From the NCBI RefSeq assembly GCF_019645875.1, contig NZ_CP081000.1, positions 2,480,001 through 2,544,000 of the forward strand: DNA of 64,000 bases. Direction: 5' to 3'. Below, one piece after another: positions 7,581 to 18,050 of this stretch. The translations under genes were made by a program, and so were the position numbers. Source of the stretch: Mycolicibacterium senegalense (GTDB taxonomy: Bacteria > Actinomycetota > Actinomycetes > Mycobacteriales > Mycobacteriaceae). The notes under the pieces are model-generated. The model worked only from the letters and a program-made list of their open reading frames with translations. It made no database searches and was not told where the DNA came from. Every line of letters starts with the position of its first letter. The stretch's first letter is position 1.

Positions 7581-9577
7581 CCATCACCCGCCGCGCTGCC
7601 TCGCATGAACCGATCGCGCGGGTGCTTCCCCTGCTCACGGTGCCGCACTTGGACCGGGAATTCGACTATCTGGTGTCGGAGGAACAGTCCGACGACGCCC
7701 AACCCGGTGTGCGGGTCCGGGTCCGCTTCAACGGCAGACTGGTCGACGCGTACCTGCTGGAGCGGCGATCCGAGACTGACCACACCGGCAAGCTCGGCTG
7801 GCTGGACCGCGTCGTGTCGCCCGAGCCGGTGCTCACCCCCGAGATCCGCCGGCTCGTCGACGCTGTCGCGGCTCGCTACGCCGGCACCCGCGCGGATGTG
7901 CTGCGCCTGGCGGTGCCGCCGCGTCATGCCAGAGTCGAGAAGCAGGCGCCGGAGGAGCCGGAACCGGCGTCGGCGGTTCCTGTCGACACGAGTGCCTGGG
8001 CTCGCTACGGCCGCGGCGAGCAGTTCCTGACCGCCGTCGCCGAGGGCCGCGCGGCGCGGGCGGTGTGGCAGGCCCTGCCTGGCGAGAACTGGGCCCGCCG
8101 CCTCGCTGAGGCGGCCGCCGTCGCGGTGAACGCGGGACTGGGCGTCGTGGCCGTGGTGCCCGATCAGCGTGACGTGGACGCGCTCTACGCCGCGGCGACC
8201 GAACAGGTGCCCGAGGCCCGGGTGGTCGCACTGTCGGCCGGGCTGGGCCCCTCGGCGCGATACCGCCGCTGGCTGGCGGTGCTTCGCGGCCAAGCCCAGG
8301 TGGTGATCGGCACCCGCAGCGCGGTGTTCGCCCCGGTGTCCAATCTCGGACTGGTTCTGGTGTGGGACGACGGCGACGACAACCTCGCCGAACCCCGCGC
8401 GCCCTATCCGCACGCCCGCGAGGTCGCGATGTTGCGCGCGCATCAGCTGCGCTGCGCGGCGATCATCGGCGGCTACGCCCGGACTGCCGAAGCCCAGGCG
8501 CTGGTGCGGACCCGCTGGGCCCACGACGTAGTGGCGGCCCGACCGGTGGTCCGGGCCGCCGCCCCGCGGGTGATCGCGTTGGAGGACAGCGGTTATGCCC
8601 AGGAACGTGATCCGGCCGCCCACACCGCCCGGTTGCCGTCCATGGCGTTGCAGGCGGCCCGCTCGGCGCTGCAGGCGCAGCACCCGGTGCTCATCCAGGT
8701 TCCCCGCCGCGGGTACGTGCCGTCGCTGGCCTGCGCCCGATGTCGCGCGGTGACCCGTTGTCGGCATTGCACGGGCCCGCTGGCCCTACCGGACCGGGGC
8801 AGTGCGGCTGCGGAGTGTCGCTGGTGCGGTCGCGCTGAACCCGCATTACGTTGTGCGCGTTGCGGTTCGGATGCGGTGCGGGCCGTCGTGGTGGGAGCCC
8901 GACGGACGGCCGAAGAGCTGGGCCGGGCCTTTCCGGGTACCTCGGTGATCACCTCAGGCGGCGACACGGTGGTCGGGGCGGTGGGCAGTGGTCCCGCCCT
9001 GGTGGTGTCCACGCCGGGTGCTGAGCCCGTGGCCGACGGTGGTTACGGTGCGGCGCTGCTGCTCGACGCGTGGGCGTTGTTGGGCCGGCAGGATCTGCGG
9101 GCCGCCGAGGACACGATGCGTCGGTGGATGGCCGCGGCGGCGCTGGTGCGGCCGCGCGCGGAAGGCGGCGTGGTGGCCGTGGTGGCCGAGTCGGCGATGC
9201 CCACCGTTCAGGCGTTGATCCGGTGGGATCCGGTGGGGCATGCCGACGCCGAACTGGACGCCCGCGGCGAGGTGGGCCTGCCGCCGGCGGTCCACATGGC
9301 GGCCATCGACGGAACCACTGCTGCCGTTGAGGCACTACTCGACACCGCGCAGTTGCCCGCTGCCGCCGAACCTCTCGGTCCGGTGGAACTGCCCATCGGG
9401 GCCCGCCGCCCGCCCGGTCTGGACGCCGACGCCGAGGTGAGCCGGATGCTGGTCCGGGTCCCGCGCGACGGGGGACTGGAGTTGGCGGCCGCCCTCCGTC
9501 GGGCCACCGCGGTGCTCAGCGCCCGCAAGGATCAGCAACCGTGTCGTATCCAAATCGACCCGTTGCACATAGGTTAA
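7577..9577 (+). CDS. priA: Primosomal protein N' (PriA), helicase motifs degenerate
   Basis: A 666-residue PriA homologue for replication restart. The N-terminal 3'-DNA-binding domain (residues about 15-110) and the paired zinc-knuckle region are clear: [13 protein letters not shown] near residue 380 and [17 protein letters not shown] near 415. The P-loop GxxGxGKT is absent ([12 protein letters not shown] stands in its place) and the DEAH box is replaced by WDDGDDN. Loss of ATPase motifs is known for actinobacterial PriA, so a scaffold role without helicase activity is likely. GTG 7577 overlaps the previous stop. It lies just ahead of fmt-rsmB, as in other mycobacteria. Confidence 0.93.
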   Translation: MTITRRAASHEPIARVLPLLTVPHLDREFDYLVSEEQSDDAQPGVRVRVRFNGRLVDAYLLERRSETDHTGKLGWLDRVVSPEPVLTPEIRRLVDAVAARYAGTRADVLRLAVPPRHARVEKQAPEEPEPASAVPVDTSAWARYGRGEQFLTAVAEGRAARAVWQALPGENWARRLAEAAAVAVNAGLGVVAVVPDQRDVDALYAAATEQVPEARVVALSAGLGPSARYRRWLAVLRGQAQVVIGTRSAVFAPVSNLGLVLVWDDGDDNLAEPRAPYPHAREVAMLRAHQLRCAAIIGGYARTAEAQALVRTRWAHDVVAARPVVRAAAPRVIALEDSGYAQERDPAAHTARLPSMALQAARSALQAQHPVLIQVPRRGYVPSLACARCRAVTRCRHCTGPLALPDRGSAAAECRWCGRAEPALRCARCGSDAVRAVVVGARRTAEELGRAFPGTSVITSGGDTVVGAVGSGPALVVSTPGAEPVADGGYGAALLLDAWALLGRQDLRAAEDTMRRWMAAAALVRPRAEGGVVAVVAESAMPTVQALIRWDPVGHADAELDARGEVGLPPAVHMAAIDGTTAAVEALLDTAQLPAAAEPLGPVELPIGARRPPGLDADAEVSRMLVRVPRDGGLELAAALRRATAVLSARKDQQPCRIQIDPLHIG

Positions 9578-9625
9578 GGCGGATACTTCACCCGTCGTCG
9601 GTGAGTGCCGAACCAGGAGGCTGCC

Positions 9626-11449
9626 ATGCGCCGGGTGTGGTCGTGGTTGTTCGCGTTGGCGCTCATCGCCTTTGGCCTGCTGTGGCCCCTGGTGTTCACG
9701 GGCGGGTCCGCATCGGGGCCAGGCCCGGCCGATCCGGTGGTGATCACCGACTACCGCGGTGATTTCACCGTCGACGCTGACGGCCGGATGAGCGCGGTCG
9801 AGACCATCACCGGCGACTTTCCGGGCGGCCGGCACGGGATCTTCCGCTACTGGGATGTGGCCAACCAGAACAACTCCCGGCTGCGCCAGGTACCTGAGAT
9901 CACTTCGATCACCATGGACGGCTCACCGATTCCGTATGAACTGTTGTGGGAAACCGGGAAACGGTTCCGGGTGGCCAAGATCGGCGACCCCGCCGCCACC
10001 TTGAACTGGGGCAGCCACGTCTTCGAGATCCGCTACGCGATCGACGGTGTCCTCGACCCGGGCGCCGTCGGGGCTCACCGCGAGTTCGCCGCGACCACCG
10101 GCAACCCCGATGCCCGATCTGCCTTCTACTGGAATGTCGTCGCGCCGGCCTGGAACAACACGATCGAGCGGGCCGACATCTCGGTCACTCTGCCGGCCGG
10201 GGTGACCGGGGCCGGTTGCAGTGTCGGGTTCGGTGTCGGCCGGGCGTGCACGGGCCTGCGCACCGACGGCAACACCGTGCGGCTGGTGGCGACCGGCCTG
10301 GAGCCCCACACGCCGGTGACGCTGCGCGCCGGCGTCGACATGGCGACGCCGCCGCAGACGGCGTTGCCGTGGCCGTACACCTGGGATCGCATCCTCGGCC
10401 GGTCGTTGTCCACGCTGGGCTGGATCGCGCTGCTGACCGTCGGGATGGGCCTGCTCGCCTATTTCTGGTCGCGGACCACGGTCGAACCGGCCCCGGGGTT
10501 TCCGGTGCAGTACGCGCCGCCGGAAGGGCTCGGGCCGGTGCAGACCGAGTACATCCGCACCGAGACCGTCCCCAAGAACGGGCTGAGCGCCACGCTGTTC
10601 CACCTCGCCGAGCGCGGGTTGGTGGAGCTACGGCAGATCAGTGACAAGCATTGGAAGATCAAAGGTCTCGCGAAGCCCGCGGACTGGGTCGGCGTCGATC
10701 CGGTGGGCATCGACGTGGGCGCGGCCCTCAAAGTCATGTCCCCAGGTGCCGAGTTCTCCGCCAAGAACACCGCGACATCCGGCAAGAAACTCAGCAAGGC
10801 CAAAGCCGACATGGCCGTCGCGGTGCGGAAATGGGCGTTCGACGGCGGGTTCATGGTCAAGCGCCGTAAAGAACTGTGGGTCCGCGTCGCCAATGTGGTG
10901 GCGTTCTTCGCGGCGCTGGCAGGCTTCTTCCTGTGGTTCGGTATCACGTTGTGGGGGCTGCCCTTCGCGGTGTTCTTCCTGTGCTCACTGCGTGGCTGGC
11001 ACGGCGGTGTCGGTACCCGACGAACCTCCGCCGGGCGGGACTTGTGGTCGCGTGCAGAGGGTTTCCACCGGCTGCTGTCCACCGATTCGGCCGAGGCCAG
11101 GTTTGATTTCGCTGCGCGCAAAGACCTGTACCTGGCCTACATTCCGTTCGCGGTGGCAGGCGGGACGGCCGCGCTGTGGGCAAAGAAGTATCAGGACAGC
11201 ATGGGTGTGCCTGCACCCCAACCAGACTGGTACGACTCGTCGTCGTCGTCATCGGACACCCGCCATGATCTCACCGGCGGCTCGGCCGGCGCGGATTTCG
11301 ACAGTTTCGAATCAGCCCTGTCATCATCGATCGGGGCGTACACCGCCTCGCAGTCGTCGTCCTCTTCGTCGGGCGGCGGGTCGTCGTCCAGCGGAGGCGG
11401 CGGTGGCGGGGGCGGCGGCGGCGGAGGGGGAGGAGGCGGTTCATGGTGA
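9626..11449 (+). CDS. DUF2207 membrane protein with Ser/Gly-rich tail
   Basis: A 607-residue protein. AGGAGG is 5 bases before ATG 9626, so this start is firm. An N-terminal hydrophobic segment or signal (residues 5-25) leads to an extracytoplasmic DUF2207 domain (about 36-240). Transmembrane helices follow at 262-281 and as a hairpin at 422-457. The end is low complexity: serine runs from 537, mixed Ser/Gly from 577, then 16 consecutive glycines at 590-605 before the final SW. DUF2207 proteins are often encoded beside LemA, as here, where the genes overlap by 7 bp. The molecular role is not established; an envelope function is inferred. Confidence 0.85.
   Translation: MRRVWSWLFALALIAFGLLWPLVFTGGSASGPGPADPVVITDYRGDFTVDADGRMSAVETITGDFPGGRHGIFRYWDVANQNNSRLRQVPEITSITMDGSPIPYELLWETGKRFRVAKIGDPAATLNWGSHVFEIRYAIDGVLDPGAVGAHREFAATTGNPDARSAFYWNVVAPAWNNTIERADISVTLPAGVTGAGCSVGFGVGRACTGLRTDGNTVRLVATGLEPHTPVTLRAGVDMATPPQTALPWPYTWDRILGRSLSTLGWIALLTVGMGLLAYFWSRTTVEPAPGFPVQYAPPEGLGPVQTEYIRTETVPKNGLSATLFHLAERGLVELRQISDKHWKIKGLAKPADWVGVDPVGIDVGAALKVMSPGAEFSAKNTATSGKKLSKAKADMAVAVRKWAFDGGFMVKRRKELWVRVANVVAFFAALAGFFLWFGITLWGLPFAVFFLCSLRGWHGGVGTRRTSAGRDLWSRAEGFHRLLSTDSAEARFDFAARKDLYLAYIPFAVAGGTAALWAKKYQDSMGVPAPQPDWYDSSSSSSDTRHDLTGGSAGADFDSFESALSSSIGAYTASQSSSSSSGGGSSSSGGGGGGGGGGGGGGGGSW
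11393..11440 (+). repeat. Glycine-codon run (16 consecutive Gly codons)
   Basis: Sixteen GGN codons in a row, mostly GGC, GGG and GGA, encode residues 590-605 of the DUF2207 protein. Such G-rich runs are prone to slippage, so length differences between strains would be expected. Confidence 0.9.
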
Positions 11450-11979
11450 GACTGCTGCTCGTCGTGGTGCTCGTACTGGCGATCGCGGTGCTGGTGGGCT
11501 TCGTGGTCGGATTCAACAAGCTGAAGGCGGCCGACGTACGCGTCGCCGAGGCGCTCGGCGGCATCGATGTCGAGCTGGCTCGCCGCGCGGCGCTGATCCC
11601 CGCACTCGTGCAGACCGTGGCGACGTTCGCCACCCATGAGACGGCGGTTCTCGGCCGGGTCAGCAGCGCTCAGGCAGCGCTGACGTCGGCGACGGGCGGG
11701 TCTTCGGTGGGGCAGCGCAGCGCTGCCGAACGCAACCTCGACGATGCCCTGTCCGGAGTGCTGGCCCTGAGATCGTCCTATCCGCAACTGAATTCGTCGA
11801 ACAACTTCCTGGACCTGCAGCAGAATCTGACCGACACCGAGAACAAGCTGGCGTTCGCCCGGCAGTACTACAACGATGCGGTGGCCACCCTCAACCGCCT
11901 TGTCGGGACGATCCCGTGGGTGTATCTGGCGCCGCTGGCCGGGGTGTCCGAGCGGGAGTACTACCGAGTGCCGCATTAG
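11443..11979 (+). CDS. LemA-family membrane protein
   Basis: A 178-residue protein. One N-terminal transmembrane helix (residues 3-24) is followed by an all-helical domain. ARRAALIPALVQTV matches the LemA signature around residues 46-60, and ARQYYNDAVATLNRL near 140 matches the second conserved block. The short end VYLAPLAGVSEREYY replaces the usual FxxA/YFE motif. LemA proteins are single-pass membrane proteins of poorly known function, often next to DUF2207 or TPM-domain partners. ATG 11443 overlaps the upstream stop by 7 bp, so both products are probably made in parallel. Confidence 0.9.
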   Translation: MVRLLLVVVLVLAIAVLVGFVVGFNKLKAADVRVAEALGGIDVELARRAALIPALVQTVATFATHETAVLGRVSSAQAALTSATGGSSVGQRSAAERNLDDALSGVLALRSSYPQLNSSNNFLDLQQNLTDTENKLAFARQYYNDAVATLNRLVGTIPWVYLAPLAGVSEREYYRVPH

Positions 11980-12000
11980 GGGACCGGCGCCCCGAATCCC

Positions 12001-12006
12001 TAAACT
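12001..12006 (+). promoter_or_regulatory. Putative -10 box of leaderless fmt promoter
   Basis: TAAACT fits TANNNT and is 6 bases before the GTG at 12013. No Shine-Dalgarno sequence lies between. Confidence 0.5.
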
Positions 12007-12012
12007 GGTGCG

Positions 12013-12942
12013 GTGCGTCTTGTCTTTGCCGGAACCCCGGAGCCCGCCCTCCCGTCGTTGCAGCGGCTGATCGACTCGCCCCGCCACGATGTGATCGCGG
12101 TCCTGACCCGGCCTGACGCGGCGGCCGGGCGTCGCGGCAAGCCCGCGCCCTCACCGGTCGCGAAGCTGGCCCTCGAGCACGACATCCCTGTCCTGCGGCC
12201 GGCCAAGCCCAACTCCGACGAGTTCATCGCCGAGCTGTCCGAGCTGGCACCGGACTGCTGTGCGGTCGTCGCCTACGGTGCGCTGTTGAGCGAGCGCCTG
12301 CTCGCGGTGCCTCCGCACGGCTGGGTCAATCTCCATTTCTCGTTGCTGCCGGCGTGGCGCGGCGCGGCGCCGGTACAGGCTTCGCTGGCCGCCGGGGACG
12401 AGGTCACCGGGGCTACGACGTTTCTGATCGAGCCGGCACTGGACTCCGGGCCGGTGTACGGCGTGGTCACCGAGCGGGTACGGGATACCGACACCGCCGG
12501 CGATTTGCTTGGACGGCTGGCTGATTCAGGTGCCGCACTGTTGGAGTCCACCATGGACGGCATCGCCGAGGGAGCACTGACCGCGGTGCCGCAGCCGACC
12601 GATGGGGTGAGCCTGGCGCCGAAGATCACGGTCGAGTCGGCCCGGGTCCGCTGGGACCTTCCGGCGCACGTCATCGATCGGCAAATCCGCGCGGTCACTC
12701 CCAATCCCGGTGCCTGGACCATGATCGGAGACCTACGGGTCAAGGTAGGTCCGGTCACTGTGGAACGGTCGGGAGATGCCTTGGCGGCCGGTGAAATCCG
12801 TGTCGAACGCAACGCGGTGTTCGTCGGTACCGGTACGCAAGCGGTCCGGCTCGGGCAGATCCAGCCGCCCGGCAAGAAACTCATGAATGCCGCCGACTGG
12901 GCGCGTGGTGCACGGCTCGACGAATCGGTGCGTGCCTCGTGA
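12013..12942 (+). CDS. fmt: Methionyl-tRNA formyltransferase
   Basis: A 309-residue cytosolic enzyme that formylates initiator Met-tRNA using 10-formyltetrahydrofolate. The N-terminal Rossmann domain starts at once ([15 protein letters not shown]). The folate/catalytic segment [17 protein letters not shown] lies near residue 105, with the catalytic Asn-His-Asp set in this region and DSG following near 145. The C-terminal OB-like tRNA domain begins near 205. The GTG start is probably leaderless. The stop overlaps rsmB by 4 bp (GTGA). Gene order fmt-rsmB-rpe equals that of Rv1406-Rv1408. Confidence 0.96.
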   Translation: MRLVFAGTPEPALPSLQRLIDSPRHDVIAVLTRPDAAAGRRGKPAPSPVAKLALEHDIPVLRPAKPNSDEFIAELSELAPDCCAVVAYGALLSERLLAVPPHGWVNLHFSLLPAWRGAAPVQASLAAGDEVTGATTFLIEPALDSGPVYGVVTERVRDTDTAGDLLGRLADSGAALLESTMDGIAEGALTAVPQPTDGVSLAPKITVESARVRWDLPAHVIDRQIRAVTPNPGAWTMIGDLRVKVGPVTVERSGDALAAGEIRVERNAVFVGTGTQAVRLGQIQPPGKKLMNAADWARGARLDESVRAS

Positions 12943-14348
12943 ACAGGCCCTCGGACAAGCAGAACCGCACGCCTCAACGCAACCGCCAGCACCGGCGCAC
13001 GCCGCTGGATCCGGCCCGCCGCGCCGCGTTCGACGTGCTGCGCGCGGTGACCGAACGCGATTCCTACGCCAACCTGGCGTTACCCGCGCTGCTGCGGGAG
13101 CGGGGGATCGAGGGCCGAGACGCGGCCTTCGCCACCGAACTGACCTACGGTGCCTGCCGGACCCAGGGGCTGCTCGACGCCGTCATCGCCGCGGCGGCCG
13201 GGCGTCCGACCGACCGGATCGACCCGGTACTACTCGATCTGTTGCGCCTGGGCGCCTACCAATTGCTGCGTACCCGCGTCGAGCCGCACGCCGCGGTGTC
13301 CACCACCGTCGAACAGGCCGGCATCGAATTCGACACGGCCCGAGCGGGTTTCGTCAACGGTGTGCTGCGGACCATATCCCGCAGCACCGAACAGGAGTGG
13401 ATGGAAAAGCTGGCGCCGCCCGCATCCACCGACCCCGTCGGTCACGCCGCGTTCCAGCACGCCCATCCGCGGTGGATCGCCCAGGCCTTCACCGATGCGT
13501 TGGGCGCCAGGGCTGGTGAACTCGAAGCCCTGCTGACCAGTGACGACGAGCGTCCGGTGGTGCACCTGGCGGCGCGACCCACCGCGATGACGGCGGACGA
13601 ACTCGCCGCCGAGGCCGATGGCACCGTCGGCCGGTATTCGCCGTACGCCGTCTACCTGCCCGGTGGTGACCCCGGACAGCTGGCAGCCGTGCGCGAGGGT
13701 GCCGCCCAGGTCCAAGACGAGGGCAGCCAGCTGGTCGCTCGGGCACTGGCCCTGGCCGAGCTCGACGGACCCGACAACGGTCGTTGGCTCGACCTGTGCG
13801 CCGGCCCGGGTGGCAAGACCGCGCTGCTGGCCGCCATCGGTGCGGCCTCGGGTGCCCGCGTCACCGCGGTCGAGCCCGCGCCCCGCCGCGCGGATCTGGT
13901 CGAGGAGAACACCCGTGGCCTCGACGTCGACGTGCGCCGTGTGGACGGGCGCGAATCGGGCTTGGAACCCGGCTTCGACCGCGTGCTGGTGGACGCCCCG
14001 TGTACCGGGCTGGGCGCGTTGCGCCGGCGCCCCGAGGCCCGGTGGCGGCGTCAACCCGGCGATGTCCCGGGCCTGGCCAAACTACAGCGTGAGCTGCTGG
14101 CTGCCGCCATCGCGCTGACCCGTCCCGGCGGCGTGGTGCTCTATGCGACCTGTTCGCCGCACCTGGCCGAGACGGTCGGTGTCGTGGCCGACGCCGTGCG
14201 GCGGCATCCGGTGACCCAGCTGGACACCCGGGAGTTGTTTGCCCCGGCCGACGACCTCGGCGACGGACCGCATGTCCAGCTGTGGCCGCATCGGCATGGG
14301 ACCGATGCGATGTTCGCGGCGGCGCTGAAAGTCGGGAAAGTAGGCTGA
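12939..14348 (+). CDS. rsmB: 16S rRNA m5C967 methyltransferase (RsmB/Fmu)
   Basis: A 469-residue protein. The N-terminal NusB-like RNA-binding domain (residues about 20-150) follows a basic tail, and the C-terminal SAM-dependent methyltransferase domain starts near 240. The SAM motif is [15 protein letters not shown] near residue 285. The two m5C-methyltransferase cysteines lie in [20 protein letters not shown] near 350 and in [11 protein letters not shown] near 400. It is translationally coupled to fmt. The last codons contain TAGGCT, which looks like the -10 box of rpe. Confidence 0.94.
   Translation: MNRPSDKQNRTPQRNRQHRRTPLDPARRAAFDVLRAVTERDSYANLALPALLRERGIEGRDAAFATELTYGACRTQGLLDAVIAAAAGRPTDRIDPVLLDLLRLGAYQLLRTRVEPHAAVSTTVEQAGIEFDTARAGFVNGVLRTISRSTEQEWMEKLAPPASTDPVGHAAFQHAHPRWIAQAFTDALGARAGELEALLTSDDERPVVHLAARPTAMTADELAAEADGTVGRYSPYAVYLPGGDPGQLAAVREGAAQVQDEGSQLVARALALAELDGPDNGRWLDLCAGPGGKTALLAAIGAASGARVTAVEPAPRRADLVEENTRGLDVDVRRVDGRESGLEPGFDRVLVDAPCTGLGALRRRPEARWRRQPGDVPGLAKLQRELLAAAIALTRPGGVVLYATCSPHLAETVGVVADAVRRHPVTQLDTRELFAPADDLGDGPHVQLWPHRHGTDAMFAAALKVGKVG
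14341..14346 (+). promoter_or_regulatory. Putative -10 box of leaderless rpe promoter inside rsmB
   Basis: TAGGCT overlaps the final codons of rsmB and is 7 bases before the rpe ATG at 14354, which has no Shine-Dalgarno sequence. It would give rpe-ribD their own transcript. Confidence 0.45.
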
Positions 14349-14353
14349 CCGCC

Positions 14354-15058
14354 ATGGCAGACCTCCGCGCACGCGAGGAGCACAAGACTCCATTGATCGC
14401 CCCGTCCATCCTGTCCGCCGACTTCGCGCGGCTGTCCGATGAGGTCGCCGCGGTGGCCGGGGCCGACTGGCTGCACGTCGACGTGATGGACAACCATTTC
14501 GTTCCCAACTTGACGTTGGGCCTGCCTGTGGTGGAATCGCTGCTCAAGGCGACCGACATCCCGATGGACTGCCACCTGATGATCGAGCGGCCCGAGCGCT
14601 GGGCACCGCCGTACGCCGAAGCCGGTGCCTACAACGTCACCTTCCACGCCGAGGCCACCGACAACCCGATCGGCGTGGCGCGGGACATCCGCGCCGCCGG
14701 CGCCAAGGCCGGCCTGTCGGTGAAGCCGGGCACCCCGCTGGAGCCGTACCTGGAGATCCTCAAGGAATTCGACACGCTGTTGGTGATGTCGGTCGAGCCG
14801 GGGTTCGGCGGTCAGAAGTTCATCCCCGAAGTGCTCGCCAAGGTGGGTACGGCACGTCGCCTCGTCGATGCCGGTGAGTTGACCATCGTCGTCGAGATCG
14901 ACGGTGGCATCAATGCCGACACCATCGAGCAGGCCGCCGAGGCGGGCGTGGACTGCTTCGTCGCCGGCTCCGCGGTGTACAGCGCCGCCGATCCGGCCGC
15001 CGCGGTGGAATCCCTGCGTCAGCAGGCCGCGAACGCTTCGCGACACCTGACGCTATGA
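14354..15058 (+). CDS. rpe: Ribulose-phosphate 3-epimerase
   Basis: A 234-residue TIM-barrel enzyme interconverting ribulose-5-phosphate and xylulose-5-phosphate. Metal and catalytic residues are visible: SILSADF near the start, [12 protein letters not shown] with the metal-binding His and Asp, [18 protein letters not shown], and EIDGGI with the second catalytic Asp; VAGSAVYSA forms the phosphate loop. ATG 14354 gives the normal N-terminus. It overlaps ribD by 4 bp. Its substrate, ribulose-5-phosphate, is also a riboflavin precursor, which may explain the pairing. Confidence 0.96.
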   Translation: MADLRAREEHKTPLIAPSILSADFARLSDEVAAVAGADWLHVDVMDNHFVPNLTLGLPVVESLLKATDIPMDCHLMIERPERWAPPYAEAGAYNVTFHAEATDNPIGVARDIRAAGAKAGLSVKPGTPLEPYLEILKEFDTLLVMSVEPGFGGQKFIPEVLAKVGTARRLVDAGELTIVVEIDGGINADTIEQAAEAGVDCFVAGSAVYSAADPAAAVESLRQQAANASRHLTL

Positions 15059-16056
15059 CACCTGAGGCCGTGATGCGGCTGGCGATCGAGCAAGCCGAAC
15101 AGGTCAAGGGCTCGACCTATCCCAATCCGCCGGTCGGCGCGGTGATCCTGGACCGCGACGGGCAGGTCGCCGGCGTCGGCGGGACGCAACCCGTCGGAGG
15201 CGCGCACGCCGAGGTGATGGCGTTGCGAGCGGCGGGGGAGCGAGCCAAGGGCGGCACCGCCGTCGTCACCCTCGAACCGTGCAATCATCACGGGCGTACC
15301 CCGCCCTGCGTGGATGCGCTTCTGGCGGCAGGGATTTCGGCGGTCACCTACGCGGCGTCCGACCCCAATCCGGCGGCGGCCGGCGGTGCGCAACGGCTTG
15401 TCGATGCCGGTGTCACCGTCAGCCCGGGTCTGCTCGCCGACGAGGTGGAGCAGGGGTCGCTACGGGAATGGCTGCACAAGCAACGCACCGGAATGCCGCA
15501 TGTCACATGGAAATTCGCGACAAGCGTGGACGGCCGCAGTGCCGCCGCCGATGGTTCCAGCCAGTGGATCACCAGTGAGGCCGCGCGCGCGGACGTGCAT
15601 CGCAAGCGTGCCGCGGCCGACGCGATCGTGGTCGGCACCGGCACGGTCTTCGTCGACGATCCGACGCTGACGGCTCGGCGACCCGATGGGACACTCACCG
15701 ACCATCAGCCCCTGCGGGTCGTGGTGGGCATGCGGGAGGTATCCCCGGATGCCAAGGTGCTCAACGATGATTCGCACACGATGTTGATTCGCACGCATGA
15801 TCCGCACGAGGTGATGCGGTCGCTGGGGGGCCGCACGGATGTGCTCCTCGAGGGTGGGCCGACGCTCGCCGGAGCTTTTCTGAGGGCCGGTGTGGTCGAC
15901 CGGATCCTGGCCTATGTGGCACCGATGCTGCTGGGTGGGCCGATCACCGCGGTCGACGACATCGGGGTGCCCAGCATCGGGAACGCCCAGCGGTGGAAGT
16001 TCGACGGCATCACCGCCATCGGGCCCGATGTCCGCCTGAGCCTGGTGCCCAACTGA
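15055..16056 (+). CDS. ribD: Bifunctional riboflavin deaminase/reductase
   Basis: A 333-residue enzyme for the second and third steps of riboflavin synthesis. The N-terminal deaminase domain (1-145) has the zinc motifs HAEV near residue 45 and [11 protein letters not shown] near 75. The C-terminal NADPH-dependent reductase domain starts near 150 ([12 protein letters not shown]) and contains [17 protein letters not shown] and [13 protein letters not shown]. It equals ribG (Rv1409). The ATG overlaps the rpe stop. The remaining rib genes start at 18836, beyond the divergent lprG-P55 pair. Confidence 0.95.
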   Translation: MTPEAVMRLAIEQAEQVKGSTYPNPPVGAVILDRDGQVAGVGGTQPVGGAHAEVMALRAAGERAKGGTAVVTLEPCNHHGRTPPCVDALLAAGISAVTYAASDPNPAAAGGAQRLVDAGVTVSPGLLADEVEQGSLREWLHKQRTGMPHVTWKFATSVDGRSAAADGSSQWITSEAARADVHRKRAAADAIVVGTGTVFVDDPTLTARRPDGTLTDHQPLRVVVGMREVSPDAKVLNDDSHTMLIRTHDPHEVMRSLGGRTDVLLEGGPTLAGAFLRAGVVDRILAYVAPMLLGGPITAVDDIGVPSIGNAQRWKFDGITAIGPDVRLSLVPN

Positions 16057-16084
16057 CAGCATGCGCAGAGGTAGCCAGCTGTAG

Positions 16085-16103
16085 TTAGGGTTACCTAAGT
16101 TAA
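16085..16103. promoter_or_regulatory. IdeR/DtxR-like iron box
   Basis: TTAGGGTTACCTAAGTTAA matches the 19-bp mycobacterial IdeR consensus TTAGGTTAGGCTAACCTAA at 13 positions by my count. TAAGCT at 16101-16106 fits a -10 hexamer and overlaps its right end, the place expected for iron-dependent repression. A second TANNNT (TACACT, 16140-16145) lies downstream. The nearest downstream gene is the small ORF at 16207. The match is partial, so this is a candidate only. Confidence 0.4.
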
Positions 16104-16206
16104 GCTGGTGACGAACCGGCCGCTGGTGGTGTTAATCGGTACACTCGTGCCAAAGCGCGTTCACTGCCGAATCCGCGCCCGGTGAACACGAGCAAAGGAC
16201 GCGAGC

Positions 16207-16362
16207 ATGACTGCACTGCAGGACTGGCTCCCCACCACGGCATTTACCCCTCGCGCTATTCGGGCGCTGGTACGCGCCCCACTTCGCCTGGTGCTGCCTG
16301 ACCGGCCGGTGCAGGCCGGCCAGGCACCACGTCTGCTCCGCCCTGGCGTCGAGCGTTGCTGA
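16207..16362 (+). CDS. Possible small protein of 51 residues
   Basis: An ATG at 16207 with AAAGGA 7 bases upstream opens a 51-codon frame ending in TGA at 16360-16362, only 5 bp before the stop of the convergent P55 gene. The product starts MTALQDWLPTTAFTPRAIR and is rich in Arg, Pro and Leu. It is basic, with no signal peptide or clear membrane helix. I recognise no family. It fills the otherwise empty 311-bp gap between ribD and P55 and lies about 100 bp downstream of an IdeR-like box. Reality as a protein depends on conservation; it could be chance. Confidence 0.45.
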   Translation: MTALQDWLPTTAFTPRAIRALVRAPLRLVLPDRPVQAGQAPRLLRPGVERC

Positions 16363-16367
16363 ACCGA

Positions 16368-18050
16368 TCAGTCCGATCGGTGCCGCCCCGGCGGTTGCTG
16401 GGGCGGTAGCTGGATCGGCTCGTCGGCGGACTGGACCGGCAGCACCTGCGTCGGCAGGTAGAGCTGCCCGGTCGGAGCGTCCCTGTCATCGCGGGCGGCA
16501 GCGCCATCGCCGGTGGGCGGGCCGTCGAGTTCGTCGGCGTGGACATGACGCGCAGCGATCAACAAGCCGAGCACCGCACCCACCACGCAGACGACCGCGG
16601 TGACGCCGAACATGTCGCCGTACATCGACACATACGCCTCGCGATAGCGGGTGGCCTGCGACGCCAAGCGCTCCTGCAGCGACATCTCGCTGGTGTTGGC
16701 CGCCGCGGCCAGACCGGACAGGTGCTGATTGAACCGGTACAGACCCCAGGCGGACAGCGCCGCCATGCCGATCAGCATGCCGATCATCCGGGCCACCACG
16801 ACGAACGCCGAGGCGATGCCGTGCTGCGCAGCGGGCACCACCCGCAGCGTCGCCGAGGTCAGCGGGGCGATCACCAGCCCGAGCCCGAGACCCACGATCG
16901 CCAGGTCGGTGTCGAGCACCGGCAGCTGGAACAGAGCCAGGTCGTAGGTCTTGTCGAGCACGTCGATCGACCAGTGGGTGATCCGCCAGAAGCCGCCGGC
17001 CGCGATCATCAGGCCGACGAAGCTGACGATGCGATCGCCGACCCGGGTGGCGATCCAGCCACCGATCAGCGCGCCGATCGGCAGGGCGATCAGGAACCGC
17101 AGCAGCAGAAAGGCGGCATCGTACTTGTCCTTGCCGAGCACGCCCTGGCCGAAGAGTTCGACATTGACCAGCGTCACCATCAGCGCCGCACCGGTGCACA
17201 GCGAGGCGGCCAGTGCGGCGAGGAAAGGCACGAACTTCACGCCCGCGGGCTCGATCAGCCGGGTGCGGGCCACCTTCTCCCACACGAAGAACGCCACGGC
17301 TGCCACCAGCGCGCCGATCAGCAGCGGAAGGCCCCACTCGGGCAGAACCTGCTTGCCGTCCGGTTCCGGGTTGTACAGGCCCACGACGGCCAGGCCCAAT
17401 GCGATGGCCAGCAGGACGCCGCCGACCACATCGACTTTTTCGGGGTGGTCGCTCGGTTCTTTGCCCGGCAGGCTGAAGTGGATCATCACCATGGCGATCA
17501 CCGCCAGCGGCACGTTGATCCAGAACACGGCCTGCCAGTGGTGGAACAGTGCCACCGCACCGATGCCGTAGAGCGGGCCCAGCACACTGCCGAATTCCTG
17601 CGCTGCGCCCACGCCGCCGAGCACCGCGGCCCGGTTTCGCGCCGCCCACAGATCGGCCGCCAGCGCCAGCGTCACCGGCAGCAGCGCGCCGCTCGCGGTG
17701 CCCTGCACCACGCGGCCGATGACCAGCGTGGTCAGGTCGCCCGACAGCGCGGTGATCACCGAGCCGACAGCGAAGCCGGCCAAACCGACCTGGATCAGCA
17801 TCTTGCGCCCGAACCGGTCCGAGGCCCGGCCCAGCAGCGGCATGGCCGCGATGTAGCCCAGCAGGTACCCGGTGATGATGGGCGTGACCTGCTGAATCTT
17901 GTTGATCGCGATACCGACGTCGGCCATGATGTCGGTCATGATCGTGACCACGACATAGGTGTCGAGGGCACCGAGCAGCACGGCGAGACTGCCCGCGCTG
18001 ATCGCGATGTGGCGGTTGCGGCCGGAGCGGGCCGACTCCGCGGCCCGCAT
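16368..18050 (-). CDS. MFS lipid/drug exporter P55 (Rv1410c-like)
   Basis: A 560-residue major facilitator with about 14 membrane helices. Signature elements are [13 protein letters not shown] in helix 1 and the loop 2-3 motif [14 protein letters not shown], followed by a hydrophilic Pro/Gln-rich cytosolic tail from about 510. Its ATG shares one base with the lprG stop (TGATG), so the pair is an operon, as in Rv1411c-Rv1410c. That pair is known to move triacylglyceride and lipoarabinomannan-type lipids to the outer envelope and to affect drug susceptibility. The stop converges with the small ORF. Confidence 0.95.
   Translation of the reverse strand: MRAAESARSGRNRHIAISAGSLAVLLGALDTYVVVTIMTDIMADVGIAINKIQQVTPIITGYLLGYIAAMPLLGRASDRFGRKMLIQVGLAGFAVGSVITALSGDLTTLVIGRVVQGTASGALLPVTLALAADLWAARNRAAVLGGVGAAQEFGSVLGPLYGIGAVALFHHWQAVFWINVPLAVIAMVMIHFSLPGKEPSDHPEKVDVVGGVLLAIALGLAVVGLYNPEPDGKQVLPEWGLPLLIGALVAAVAFFVWEKVARTRLIEPAGVKFVPFLAALAASLCTGAALMVTLVNVELFGQGVLGKDKYDAAFLLLRFLIALPIGALIGGWIATRVGDRIVSFVGLMIAAGGFWRITHWSIDVLDKTYDLALFQLPVLDTDLAIVGLGLGLVIAPLTSATLRVVPAAQHGIASAFVVVARMIGMLIGMAALSAWGLYRFNQHLSGLAAAANTSEMSLQERLASQATRYREAYVSMYGDMFGVTAVVCVVGAVLGLLIAARHVHADELDGPPTGDGAAARDDRDAPTGQLYLPTQVLPVQSADEPIQLPPQQPPGRHRSD

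Noticed and set aside
7577..9577. Loss of Walker motifs in PriA as a local inactivating change
   Set aside because: Degenerate helicase motifs are known for actinobacterial PriA proteins in general, so this is not a pseudogene sign.
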